Origin: Thermohalobaculum sp963700775
GTDB lineage: Bacteria; Pseudomonadota; Alphaproteobacteria; Rhodobacterales; Rhodobacteraceae
Direction of reading: 5' to 3'
DNA length: 64,000 nt
NCBI GenBank assembly: GCA_963700775.1
Contig: CAVOYU010000002.1
Location: forward strand, 248,001-312,000
The position numbers and the translations under genes were made by a program. Positions 8,417 to 17,200 of the stretch are shown here, piece after piece. The number at the start of each line of letters is the position of its first letter. Within the stretch, counting starts at the first letter, position 1. Under the pieces are notes generated by a model. It saw only the letters and a list, made by a program, of their open reading frames with translations. It had not been told where the DNA came from and did not search any database.

Positions 8417-9189
8417 CCGGCGAGATCCATTACGACGACGGCGTCATCGCCTTCCTGGGCGAGCTCTGGGGCGATGGCTACCTCTCGCCCGGCGGGCCGG
8501 AGGAGGTGGCCCGCGTGCTCGACGGCATCGACCTCGCAGGCAAGACCGTGCTCGATATCGGCTCGGGCTCGGGCGGCATCACGGTCGACCTGGTGCGCCG
8601 TCACGGGGCGGGGAGAGTGATCGGCATCGATGTCGAGCCGGACGTCTGCCGCGCCGCGCGCGAGCGGGCGGAGAAGGCCGGTTTCGCCGACCGGATCGAG
8701 ATCCGCGAGGTAAGTCCCGGTCCCTTCCCGATGCCGGACGCGAGCCTCGACATCGTCTTCTCGAAGGACTCGATCATCCATATCCCGGACAAGGAATGGC
8801 TCGCCCGCGAGGCGTTCCGGGTGCTGAAGCCCGGCGGCTGGTTCGTCGCCTCGGACTGGCTCATCTCCCATGACGGCGCGCCTTCGCCGGAGATGGCGGC
8901 CTATATCCGGCTCGAGGACCTCGACTTCGCCATGGCCTCGCCCGGCCGCTACCGCAAGGCGCTGGAGGCGGCGAGCTTCACCGACATCCGGCTGGTGAAC
9001 CGCAACCCCTGGTACCGCGAGCAGGCCCGCGCCGAACTGGCGCGGCTGACTGGCCCCGACCGGGCGAAATTCGAGGCGCTGATCGGCGCCGGGGCGGTGG
9101 CCGACCAGATCCGCACCTGGACCGCCATGGTGCCGGTGGTCGAATCCGGCGAGCACTGCCCGCACCACTTCCGCGGCCGCAAGCCCTGA
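8413..9189 (+). CDS. SAM-dependent methyltransferase, small-amine N-methyltransferase-like
   Basis: A 258-residue class I methyltransferase starting at a GTG that overlaps the tetR stop (GTGA), so it is translationally coupled. Motif I is VLDIGSGSGGIT, motif II VIGIDVEP, and the post-motif segment FSKDSIIHIPDKEW resembles phosphoethanolamine and sarcosine/dimethylglycine N-methyltransferases. LKPGGWFVASDW closes the core. A role in methylating an amine intermediate fits a cluster with a quaternary-amine oxygenase, but the substrate cannot be read from sequence. Confidence 0.8.
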   Translation: MTGEIHYDDGVIAFLGELWGDGYLSPGGPEEVARVLDGIDLAGKTVLDIGSGSGGITVDLVRRHGAGRVIGIDVEPDVCRAARERAEKAGFADRIEIREVSPGPFPMPDASLDIVFSKDSIIHIPDKEWLAREAFRVLKPGGWFVASDWLISHDGAPSPEMAAYIRLEDLDFAMASPGRYRKALEAASFTDIRLVNRNPWYREQARAELARLTGPDRAKFEALIGAGAVADQIRTWTAMVPVVESGEHCPHHFRGRKP

Positions 9190-9263
9190 CCCGCTATGGC
9201 GTCCCGGCCATTATCCTCCGGCTGATCAAGGCGCTGCTGGTCCTTCAGGTCGGGGTCTTCGCG

Positions 9264-9696
9264 GTGCTCGTCGGCTACAACAACATCGTCGACACCGGCT
9301 CGAACCTCGGCTTCGTCCGGCATGTGCTGGCGATGGACGACGTGTTCCCCGGAAACACCCTGACCGGGCGGGCCATCACCGCGCCCTGGCTGCAGCATTC
9401 GCTCTACGGGGTGATCATCGCCGTCGAGATCGGATCCGGCGCCGCCTGCCTCGCCGGCGGACTGGTTCTCCTGCGTGCCCGCAGCGCGCCGGCAGCCGAG
9501 TTCGAGCGGCGAAAGGCGCTTGCCGGCCGCGGCCTTCTCGCTCTGGTTCTTCGGCTTCATCGTGGTCGGCGGCGAGTGGTTCCAGATGTGGCAGTCCGCG
9601 AACTGGAACGGGCAGCCCTCGGCCTTCCGCGTCTCCGCCTGCATCGCGCTGGTGCTGATCGCGCTGCTGCTGCCGGAGCGCGACCCGCCCCGATAG
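9264..9696 (+). pseudogene. DUF2165 family small membrane protein, frameshifted
   Basis: Joined reading gives a typical DUF2165 protein: GYNNIVDTGSNLGFVRHVL and PWLQHSLYGVIIA in the first frame, then GGEWFQMWQSANWNGQ in the second. The frame changes near 9535-9548. Upstream coding potential (LIKALLVLQVGVFAVL) continues back to about 9204 without an ATG or GTG, so the true start is also displaced or lost. Several hydrophobic helices indicate an inner-membrane protein of unknown function. It follows the methyltransferase directly. The single frame change with no extra stops suggests a one-base sequence error. Confidence 0.65.
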
Positions 9697-9702
9697 GGTC
9701 CG

Positions 9703-10071
9703 TCACCCGTCGGCCAATGGCGTCTCCTCGTCCTCGGCATAGACCGCGATCAGCGCGCCTTTCGGGGCGTAGGAATTGTGCTCGGTTCCCGGCGCGAGCC
9801 AGACCACGTCGCCGGCCCGGAACACGGTGCCGTCGGGCTCGTGGATCTCGCCCTCGAGGATCAGGAACTCCTCGGCCCCGCCATGCCGGTGCGCCGCCGA
9901 GCGCGCCCCCGGCTCCATCCTGTAGATGTAGAACCCCACGCCCTTCGGCTTCGCCGGGTTGAGCTGCAGAATATGGGTGCCCTTTTCGGTGATCCCCTCC
10001 GGGTCCCAGGGTTCGAACTTCGCGTCGCGCAGGTTGACGACCCGGCGGTCCTTCTCGGCGATCGGCTTCAT
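9703..10071 (-). CDS. Cupin-domain protein
   Basis: About 122 residues starting at MKPIAEKDRR; 40 further in-frame upstream codons are probably untranslated leader. It is a single double-stranded beta-helix with the metal-binding pattern H-x-H-x5-E (AAHRHGGAEEFLILEGE) and a second histidine in APGTEHNSY. Small cupins of this kind bind metal and small ligands, or act as isomerases or oxygenases. The gene lies downstream of the Pot binding-protein gene on the same strand, beyond a strong terminator, and is convergent with DUF2165. Role in the island unknown. Confidence 0.75.
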   Translation of the reverse strand: MKPIAEKDRRVVNLRDAKFEPWDPEGITEKGTHILQLNPAKPKGVGFYIYRMEPGARSAAHRHGGAEEFLILEGEIHEPDGTVFRAGDVVWLAPGTEHNSYAPKGALIAVYAEDEETPLADG

Positions 10072-10154
10072 CGGGCACTCCCCGCAGCTTGACGATTCGG
10101 GCGCGGATGGTAGGGCAGGGCGGTCGCGGGAGGGAAGAGCCGCCGGCGAAACGG

Positions 10155-10178
10155 AGAAGGGCCCCGCGCGGGGCCCTT
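10155..10178 (-). terminator. Rho-independent terminator of the Pot operon
   Basis: GAAGGGCCCCGC is followed by its exact reverse complement, a 24-bp perfect palindrome. On the minus strand the following bases are TCCGTTTCG. It lies between the end of the second binding-protein gene and the cupin gene. Confidence 0.7.
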
Positions 10179-10206
10179 CCCTTGCAACCATCCGCTGTTC
10201 AGGCGG

Positions 10207-11249
10207 TCACTTGGTCAGTTCGGTCCAGATCGCGGTGTAGAGCTTCTGCACCTCGGGCGGGCAGGCCGGGACGAACTGGCCCGATGCCAGGAACTCCTCC
10301 GGGATCACGATCTCGGGCGCCGTCTTCATGTCCTCCGGCATGAACTGCTCGGACCCTTCGATGCCGTTGGCGTAGCGCGCGAAGGCCGAGATCAGGGCGG
10401 CGTTCTCCGGGTCCATGATGAAGTTCTGGAAAGTCTTGGCGTTCTCGACGTTCTTGGCGTCCGCCAGGACCGCCACGCTGTCCATCCACAGCGGGTAGCC
10501 CTCCTGGGGATAGCCGTAATGCACGTTCGGGTTCTGCAGCCGGGCGCGGAAGGCGGCGCCGTTCCAGTAGAGCGAGGCGGCGACGTCGCCGCTGGCGATC
10601 TTCTCGATCATGCCATAGTCCATCGACAGCCATTTCGGCTTGGCCGCCACCAGCATGTCGCGGACCTTCTTCAGCACCTCCTTGTCGTCGGTGCAGGGCT
10701 CGCCGCCCACATAGCATCAGCGCCGTGCCGATCACGTCGTTCATCTCGGGCGCCACGTTGATCTTGCCGACCAGCTCGGCCGGCGGATCGAAGAAGATCG
10801 CCGAGGTGTTGATGTCGCCGCCGTAGACCGTCGGTGTTGACGACCACGCCGACGCTGCCCCACTGCCACGGCACGGTGTAGTGGCGGCCCGGATCCCAGA
10901 CGACGTCGACCCAGCGTTCGTCACGTTCTTGAAGTTTTCCATCTGGTCCGGCCGCGGTCTCGAGCAGCAGGCCTTCGTCGATCAAGATCGGCACGTAGTT
11001 CGCCGACGGCACGACGATGTCGAAGCCGTGGCCGCCGGCCTTGATCTTGGCGAGCGCGGTGTCGTTGTGAATCGTAGTCGGTGACGGTGACCTTGACGCC
11101 GTACTCTCCTCGAACTTCTCGATCAGCTCGGGGTTGGTGTAGTTGCCCCAGTTGAAGATGTTGAGCTCGCCGCCGCGACCGGCCGCGCGCTCGCGGCCAG
11201 CACGACGTGCACGCCGATGATCGGCCGCAGATAGTCTTCTCCACATCAT
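10207..11249 (-). pseudogene. potF: Second Pot-type substrate-binding protein, multiply frameshifted
   Basis: Joining frames gives a full-length PotF/PotD-like protein: ELNIFNWGNYTNPELIEKF, YGVKVTVTDYDS, GHGFDIVVPSANYVPILIDE, YTVPWQWGSVGVVVNTD, VYGGDINTSAIFFDPPAEL, then an intact C-terminal third from GGEPCTDDKEVLKKV to the stop. I can place frame changes near 11110, 11070, 10920-10950, 10829 and 10715; the last two are single extra bases. The start ATG at 11249 follows GGGAG. This would be the binding protein of the adjacent ABC transporter for putrescine/spermidine-like amines. Absence of internal stops argues that the breaks are sequence errors. Confidence 0.7.
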
Positions 11250-11301
11250 GGCGTCTCCCTTGTGGTCTTGATGGTGACGAGTCTTACTACCTTCTTCCGG
11301 T

Positions 11302-12149
11302 TCAGCGAAAGAGAAGATGGTCACCAACGATGATCGAGATCGCCAGCAGCACGGTCGAGATCGCGTTGATCTCGGGGGTGATCGACGCGGCGCAGCTGAC
11401 CGAGCATGTAGGTCGGCAGGGTCTCCTGGCCGGCGACTTGACGAATTCGGTGATGACCACATCGTCGAGCGAGATGACGAAGGCCAGCATCGCCCCGGCG
11501 AGGATGCCGGGCCACAGCAGGGGCAGGGTCACCCGCCGGAAGGTCTGCCAGGGCGTGGCGTAGAGGTCGGCTGCGGCGGTCTCCAGCGTCAGGTCCATGC
11601 CCTCCAGCCGCGCGCGGATCGGCAGGTAGGCAAACGGGATGCAGAACGCGGTGTGGGCCGATGATCAGATAGGCCAAGCCCGTGATAGCCGGTCGCAGGT
11701 CTTGATCGCGGCGAAGACGATCAGCAGCGCCACCGCGGTCACGATCTCGGGCACCATCAGCGGCTGATTGATCATGGCGTAGATCGCGGTCTGCCCGCGA
11801 AAGGGCGGCGGTCCGCGTGGTGCCGAGCGCGGCCATGGTGGCGAGGATGGTCGCGAAGGACGACGCGCGGTCGCCACCAGGATCAGCGACACAGGGTCGC
11901 CTCCTGGACCGGTTCGTTCTCCCAGGCCGACGACGTACCAGCGCCAGGAGAACCCCTCCAAATCCGCGATCGATTTGCCGGCGTTGAAGGAGTAGACCAC
12001 CAGCGTCAGGATCGGCGCGTAGAGCATGACGAAGCAGACCAGCGCGATGACGGTGAAACCGGGCAGCCGGCGCAGCGAAAAGGGGCCCGGCGCGGCGCGC
12101 CGAGTCCGGCGGAACGGCACACCGGCTGCGGTTGCACGCGCTCAGCCAC
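11302..12149 (-). pseudogene. potC: Polyamine-type ABC permease, PotC/PotI family, frameshifted
   Basis: Frames joined give a six-helix permease: IALVCFVMLYAPILTLVVY, VVYSFNAGKS, MINQPLMVPEIVTAVALLI, then the EAA-loop segment LETAAADLYATPWQTFRRVT with LPLLWPGILAGAMLAF and SLDDVVITEF. The proposed GTG start at 12149 overlaps the end of potB by eight bases. At least four frame changes occur, between about 11900 and 11430. It would pair with PotB to form the membrane channel. Whether the gene is truly broken cannot be decided here. Confidence 0.68.
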
Positions 12150-13078
12150 GGCCGCGCTCCGGCTTGTTCAGGCTGCGCACGTAGAACAGCAGCGCGACCA
12201 TCACGATCGCGAGCAGGGTGAGCGACAGCGCCGCGCCGAGCGGCCAGTTGCGGCCCTGGCCGAACTGCAGCTCGATCAGGTTGCCGAGCATCATGTTCTT
12301 GCCGCCGCCCAGCACCCGCGGGCGTGACATAGGCGCCGAGCGACGGGATGAAGACCAGGATCGAGCCGGCGACGATGCCCGGCTTGACCAGCGGCAGGAT
12401 GATCCGTCGCAGGACCTGCAAGCGGGTGGCGTAGAGATCGTAGCCGGCCTCGACCAGCCGAAAGTCGAAGCTTCTCCATGGAGGCATAGAGCGGCAGCAC
12501 CATCAGCGGCAGATAGACGTAGGTCATGCCGATCATGATCGCGAAGTCGGTGTAGAGCATCTGGATCGGCTCATCGATCACGCCCGAGCCCCAGCAAACG
12601 GTGTTGACCACGCCCTCGTTGCGGATGACCTCCATGATCGCGAAGGTGCGGATCAGGAGGTTGGTCCAGAACGGGATGGTGATCAGGAACAGCCAGATGT
12701 TGCGCTGCGCTCGGGCCGGGTGGCGATGAAGTAGGCGGTCGGAAACCCGAGAGCGAGGGCCAGCACGGTGGTCAGCAGCGACAGCCTCACCGAGCGCCAG
12801 AAGATCGTGAGATGGGCATCGGCGAGTCTGACAGCGTGTCGTCGAAGATGTCGCGCTGCAAGGACGACGCTGAACCAGCCGTCGGTCGAGGGTTCCCACA
12901 TGACGCCCGCCGTAGTCTCCGGGCGTCAGGAACGAGTAGACGAGCATCGATCAGCAGCGGGCCCGAGGCGGCGAGCGGCCAGCACGATCAGCGCGGGCGT
13001 GCTCAGCAGCCAGTTGCGCCGCACCTCCCGCCGGCGCGCGTCATCGGCCAGGCTCGTGGCGTCGGACTCGTCGGTCAT
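12142..13078 (-). pseudogene. potB: Polyamine-type ABC permease, PotB/PotH family, frameshifted
   Basis: Joined frames read MTDESDATSLADDARR at the start, a first membrane segment (LLSTPALIVLA), LVYSFLTPGDYGG, then FLITIPFWTNLLIRTFAIM, GVVNTVCWGSGVIDEPIQML and the EAA-loop VEAGYDLYATRLQVLRRI. It ends with LLAIVMVALLFYVRSLNK. The start ATG lies one base after the potA stop. Frame changes cluster near 12950, 12905, 12850, 12710, 12470 and 12325. The protein is the partner permease of PotC. Confidence 0.68.
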
Positions 13079-13079
13079 C

Positions 13080-14139
13080 TCAGTCCCTCAGCACCTGGAC
13101 GGCGTCGGGCTCGAGCGCGACCGCGACCTTCTGCGCCGGCCTGGAACGCCTCGCCGCTGTCGCGCAGGTTCTGGATGCGCACGACGAAGGCGGCGCCGTC
13201 GTCGAGCCGCAGATGGTAGTGGGTGTCGGTGCCGAAATAGACGATGTTCTCGAGCGTCCCGTCCAGCGTCGCCTCCCTCGCCGGACAGGCTCGCGTGCTC
13301 GGGCCGGACCACGACGGTGACCCGGCCGCCCGGCGTGCAGCCCTCCGGCAGATCGGCGCTCGACCTCGCGGCCCGATGGCGAGCCGCAGGCGGGCCTTGC
13401 CGCCGCTGGCCGCGACGCACCTCCGCGGCGAGGAAGTTGGTCTCGCCGATGAAGTCGGCGACGAAGCGCTCGGCCGGGTGGTCGTAGATCTGCCTCGGGC
13501 GTGCCGATCTGCAGGATCCTGCCGCCGTTCATCACCGCGATCCGGTCCGACATGGTCAGCGCCTCTTCCTGGTCGTGGGTGACGAAGATGAAGGTGATGC
13601 CGGTCTCGTGCTGCAGCCGCTTCAGCTCGATCTGCATGTCCTTGCGCAGCTTGTAGTCGAGCGCCGACAGCGGCTCGTCCAGCAGCAGCACCTTGGGTCT
13701 CGGCGCCAGCGCGCGGGCGAGCGCCACGCGCTGCTGCTGGCCGCCCGAGATCTGGTCCGTGCGCCGGTGCGCGCAGCTCCTCCATGCGGACCAGCTGCAG
13801 CATCCGGGCCACCGTCTCGGCGATCTCCGCCTTCGGCTTGCCCAGCATCTCGAGCCCGAAGCCGATGTTCTGGCCGACGGTCATGTGCGGGAACAGCGCG
13901 TAGCTCTGGAACACCGTGTTGACCGGACGCTGATACGGCGGCAGGTGCGCGATGTCCTTGCCCTGCAGCAGGATGGCGCCCTTGGTCGGATGGTCGAACC
14001 CGGCGATCAGCCGCAGCAGCGTGGTCTTGCCGCAGCCGGAGGGGCCGAGCAGGGTGAAGAACTCGTTCTCGCGGATCGTGACCGAGACGTCATCCAGTGC
14101 GCGAACCGCGTCCTGCCCCTCGCCGAACACCTTGGTCAC
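13080..14139 (-). pseudogene. potA: Polyamine-type ABC transporter ATPase, PotA/PotG family, frameshifted
   Basis: The ATPase of the Pot system. It has Walker A GPSGCGKTTLL, the Q-loop in NTVFQSYALFPHMTV, signature SGGQQQRVALARALA, Walker B VLLLDEP and the H-switch FVTHDQEEALTMSDR, followed by a TOBE-like C-terminal domain. Frame changes near 13765, 13493, 13413, 13360, 13276 and 13136 split it. Four of these are explained exactly by one extra G or C beside an identical base. The start is uncertain: GTG at 14139 is in frame, but coding potential extends to about 14185. It heads the potA-potB-potC-potF order. Confidence 0.72.
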
Positions 14140-14384
14140 CCGCTCGGCGACGATCGCTGCGACCCCCGCCGCGACGGATGCTTGCTGGTCTATGACACAC
14201 CTCCCATGCCCGGCCGTCCCCCGCCGGAGCCTTGTTTTGCCGGCTATCTAACGCGGGGTGGCTGGCCTTTGGCAAGCCCGAATTCTGGCCATGGCGGGAC
14301 TTGACGCCCCGCGCCTAAAAGCGCGACAAGCACCGGCAATTCCGCACTGCCGGAACCGGATCTCGCGCCCTCACGGAGGAACCA

Positions 14385-15887
14385 ATGACCACGGAGCTCA
14401 CCCATTTCATCGGCGGCAAGCATGTGAAGGGCACCTCGGGGCGCTTCTCGGATGTCTACAACCCGGCGACCGGCGAGGTGCAGGCGAAATGCCCGCTGGC
14501 CAGCAAGGCCGAGGTGCGCGCCGCGGTCGAGAACGCCAGGGCCGCGCAGCCCGCCTGGGCCGCCACCAACCCGCAGCGCCGGGCCCGCGTGATGATGAAG
14601 TTCGTGCAGCTCCTGCACCGCGACATGGACAAGCTGGCCGAGGCGCTGAGCCGCGAGCACGGCAAGACCCTGCCGGACGCCCGCGGCGACGTGCAGCGCG
14701 GCCTCGAGGTCGCCGAGTTCTGCATCGGCGCCCCCCACCTCCTGAAGGGCGAGTACACCGACAGCGCCGGACCCGGCATCGACATGTACTCCATGCGCCA
14801 GCCGATCGGCGTCGCCGCCGGCATCACCCCGTTCAACTTCCCGGCGATGATCCCGATGTGGAAGTTCTGCCCGGCGATCGCGTGCGGCAACGCCTTCGTG
14901 CTGAAGCCCTCCGAGCGCGACCCCTCGGTGCCTCTGATGCTGGCCGAGCTGATGATCGAGGCCGGGCTGCCCGCGGGCGTGCTGAACGTGGTCAACGGCG
15001 ACAAGGAGGCGGTCGACGCCATCCTCGACGACGAGGACATCGGCGCGGTCGGCTTCGTCGGCTCGACCCCGATCGCGCATTACGTCTATTCGCGCGGCAC
15101 CGCGGCCGGCAAGCGGGTGCAGTGCTTCGGCGGCGCCAAGAACCACATGATCGTGATGCCCGACGCCGACATGGACCAGGCGGTCGACGCGCTGATCGGC
15201 TCGGCCTACGGAGCGGCGGGCGAGCGCTGCATGGCGATCTCGGTGGCGGTGCCGGTGGGCGACGAGACCGCGGACAGGCTGATCAAGAAGCTCGCCCCCC
15301 GGGTCGAGAGCCTGAAGATCGGCCCCTACACGGCGGGCGAGGACGTGGACTTCGGTCCGCTGGTGACCCGCGAGGCCTACAACCGGGTCAAGGGCCTGGT
15401 CGACAGCGGCATCGAGCAGGGCGCCAGGCTGGTGGTCGACGGCCGCGACTTCCGCATGCAGGGCTACGAGAACGGCAACTTCATCGGCGGCTGCCTGTTC
15501 GACAACGTCACCACCGACATGGAGATCTACAAGCAGGAGATCTTCGGCCCCGTGCTCTCCACCGTCCGCGCGAAGTCCTATGACGAGGCGCTGGCGATGG
15601 CGATGGACCACGAATACGGCAACGGCACGGCGATCTTCACCCGCGACGGCGACACCGCCCGCGACTTCGCAGCGAAGATCAACATCGGCATGGTCGGCAT
15701 CAACGTGCCGATCCCGGTGCCGCTCGCCTACCACACCTTCGGCGGCTGGAAGAAGTCGGTCTTCGGCGACCTGAACCAGCACGGGCCGGACGCCTTCCGG
15801 TTCTACACCCGCACCAAGACGGTGACGGCACGCTGGCCGAGCGGGGTGAAGGAAGGGTCCGAGTTCTCGATCCCGGTGATGGAGTAG
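14385..15887 (+). CDS. mmsA: CoA-acylating methylmalonate-semialdehyde dehydrogenase
   Basis: A 500-residue aldehyde dehydrogenase superfamily member. The catalytic cysteine is C282 in GERCMAIS, with oxyanion N151 in PFNFPAMIP. Where hydrolytic ALDHs have the general-base Glu, this protein has GGAKNH with Asn, the hallmark of the CoA-dependent MmsA branch. It converts methylmalonate or malonate semialdehyde, NAD and CoA to propionyl- or acetyl-CoA. A good SD (GGAGG) precedes the ATG. It is divergent from the Pot operon, so it could receive malonate semialdehyde produced by the omega-aminotransferase. That metabolic link is an inference. Confidence 0.9.
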   Translation: MTTELTHFIGGKHVKGTSGRFSDVYNPATGEVQAKCPLASKAEVRAAVENARAAQPAWAATNPQRRARVMMKFVQLLHRDMDKLAEALSREHGKTLPDARGDVQRGLEVAEFCIGAPHLLKGEYTDSAGPGIDMYSMRQPIGVAAGITPFNFPAMIPMWKFCPAIACGNAFVLKPSERDPSVPLMLAELMIEAGLPAGVLNVVNGDKEAVDAILDDEDIGAVGFVGSTPIAHYVYSRGTAAGKRVQCFGGAKNHMIVMPDADMDQAVDALIGSAYGAAGERCMAISVAVPVGDETADRLIKKLAPRVESLKIGPYTAGEDVDFGPLVTREAYNRVKGLVDSGIEQGARLVVDGRDFRMQGYENGNFIGGCLFDNVTTDMEIYKQEIFGPVLSTVRAKSYDEALAMAMDHEYGNGTAIFTRDGDTARDFAAKINIGMVGINVPIPVPLAYHTFGGWKKSVFGDLNQHGPDAFRFYTRTKTVTARWPSGVKEGSEFSIPVME

Positions 15888-15919
15888 GGGGGGGATCACC
15901 CCGCCCGTTCCGGCAAATT

Positions 15920-15940
15920 GGGTGGGGCGAGATCCCACCC
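15920..15940 (+). terminator. Hairpin downstream of mmsA
   Basis: GGGTGGG and CCCACCC pair around a seven-base loop about 30 bases after the mmsA stop. There is no T-tract. The GGGGCGAGAT motif recurs nearby (15924 and 15963). The rest of the gap to ppk2 holds an AT-rich patch (16065-16097) but no gene. Confidence 0.4.
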
Positions 15941-16169
15941 CACAGGTCGCGACGACCCGTGGGGCGAGATTCGCTCCGCCATTTGCGATCCGCGCACCGG
16001 GCGGGCTGAAGTCCGACCCGCGGCTCACATGAACCCCGCCGTACCTGTCCCATCCTGGCACAAGTCAGAATTACGTATATAAAATCAACGAGATAACGCA
16101 CCGTCCGCGTGCGGACGCGCCGCGGACGGCCGCCCGGCACCCGGAGGTCACTCCCCCGTCGGTTCGTTC

Positions 16170-16946
16170 TCACGGGGCGATCGAGCCGTCCTTCAGCCGC
16201 TTCTCAGTGAACGGGAACACCACCTTCGGATCGGGCCTTTGCAGCCCCGCCGGCCGCTCGGGCCGCTCGATCCGGGCCAGGATGTCGCGGATCACGTTCA
16301 GCCGCGCCTGCTTCTTGTCGTCGGCCCGCACCACGGTCCAGGGGGTGGCTGCGTCGTGGGTGCGCCTCAGCATCGCGTCGCGGGCGGCGGAGTAGTCGTC
16401 CCAGTGCTCGAGGGCCACCGCGTCGATCGGGCTGATCTTCCAGGTTTTCAGCGGATTGGTCTCGCGGTCCTTCAGGCGCCGGGCCTGCTCGTCCTTCGAG
16501 ATGTCGAGGTAGTATTTCAGCAGCTGGATCCCGGACTGCACCAGCACGTGCTCGAAGGGCAGCACCGCCGCCATGAACGCCTCGTACTCCTCGGGCGTGC
16601 AGAAGCCCATCACCCGCTCGACCCCGGCGCGGTTGTACCAGGAGCGGTTCATCAGCACCATTTCCGCCGCCGCCGGCAGGTGTGCCACATGGCGCTGGAA
16701 ATACCAGGAGGCCTGCTCTCGGTCCGAGGGCTTGCCGAGCGCCACCACCCGTGTCTCGCGCGGGCTCAGGTGCTGCACGATCCGCTTGATGGTGCCGTCC
16801 TTGCCGGCGGCATCGCGGCCCTCGAACAGCACCAGCACCCGGAGGTCGCCGGCGATCAGATGGCGCTGAAGCTGCACCAGCTGGATCTGCAGGCTGCGCA
16901 GGGTTTCCTTGTAGCCCGGCTTGTCCTTTTCCTTGCCCTTCGGCAT
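16170..16946 (-). CDS. ppk2: Polyphosphate kinase 2 family protein
   Basis: A 258-residue one-domain PPK2. Walker A is FEGRDAAGKDGT (residues 41-52), and the lid/Walker B region includes MNRSWYNRAGVERVMGF. Class I PPK2 enzymes use polyphosphate to phosphorylate nucleoside diphosphates (or make polyphosphate from GTP/ATP). Length and motifs fit class I. The ATG follows GGGAG. Only 38 bases separate it from a strong upstream terminator, leaving little room for a promoter, so expression probably depends on read-through from the leader region at 16984-17200. Confidence 0.9.
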   Translation of the reverse strand: MPKGKEKDKPGYKETLRSLQIQLVQLQRHLIAGDLRVLVLFEGRDAAGKDGTIKRIVQHLSPRETRVVALGKPSDREQASWYFQRHVAHLPAAAEMVLMNRSWYNRAGVERVMGFCTPEEYEAFMAAVLPFEHVLVQSGIQLLKYYLDISKDEQARRLKDRETNPLKTWKISPIDAVALEHWDDYSAARDAMLRRTHDAATPWTVVRADDKKQARLNVIRDILARIERPERPAGLQRPDPKVVFPFTEKRLKDGSIAP

Positions 16947-16983
16947 GGCTTTCTCCCGTACCAGTGGCCCTCACCCAAAGAAG

Positions 16984-17005
16984 AAGGCCGCGTCGCCGCG
17001 GCCTT
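16984..17005 (-). terminator. Terminator between leader peptide ORF and ppk2
   Basis: AAGGCCGCG and CGCGGCCTT pair around a four-base loop. On the minus strand the hairpin is followed by CTTCTTTGGG. It ends 38 bases before the ppk2 ATG, the position of a transcription attenuator. Confidence 0.75.
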
Positions 17006-17061
17006 CCGTGAGCTTCGAGATGGCCGGGCGGGCGGGGATTCCCCCAAAGGACACGTCCGGC

Positions 17062-17072
17062 CGGAAAGGAGG
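17062..17072 (-). promoter_or_regulatory. Anti-Shine-Dalgarno element after the leader ORF
   Basis: In the minus-strand RNA this reads CCUCCUUUCCG, the exact 11-base complement of the leader ORF's SD region (17145-17155). It begins eight bases after the leader stop codon. Pairing would hide the ribosome-binding site until a ribosome or another factor opens it. Confidence 0.6.
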
Positions 17073-17080
17073 CTGCTCGA

Positions 17081-17137
17081 TTACCGGCGCACCCCGTCTC
17101 CGCTACCCACCACCATCTCCAAGGTCTCACTCGACAT
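17081..17137 (-). CDS. 18-residue leader peptide upstream of ppk2
   Basis: The minus-strand mini-ORF encodes MSSETLEMVVGSGDGVRR and a TAA stop. Its SD, AAAGGAGGTGATCC at 17139-17152, is complementary to the whole 3' end of 16S rRNA, far stronger than any other in the window, with GGAGG seven bases from the ATG. It is followed by an anti-SD, a terminator and ppk2. A promoter-like TTGCCT, 16-base spacer, TAAGCT lies upstream. The likely role is a regulatory leader whose translation sets folding of the mRNA. A stand-alone micropeptide is the alternative. No family was recognised. Confidence 0.6.
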   Translation of the reverse strand: MSSETLEMVVGSGDGVRR

Positions 17138-17172
17138 TGGATCACCTCCTTTCCGCTGTTGAACCTTCGATC

Positions 17173-17200
17173 AGCTTACGCCGTTCTCCGAGGAAGGCAA
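17173..17200 (-). promoter_or_regulatory. Candidate sigma-70 promoter of the ppk2 leader
   Basis: On the minus strand TTGCCT is followed after 16 bases by TAAGCT. Transcription would begin near 17166, about 30 bases before the leader ATG. Confidence 0.4.

Noticed and set aside
9500..13800. Programmed ribosomal frameshifting as explanation for the Pot operon breaks
   Set aside because: Too many sites, mixed directions and no slippery heptamers or stimulatory structures; sequence error or decay is simpler.
14244..16061. 605-codon minus-strand open frame opposite mmsA
   Set aside because: Antisense shadow; MmsA on the plus strand has every catalytic motif.
17137..17155. Plus-strand match to the 3' end of 16S rRNA, as if an rRNA gene fragment
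   Set aside because: Only the last 15 or so bases match and nothing upstream resembles 16S. It is explained as a complete SD on the minus strand.
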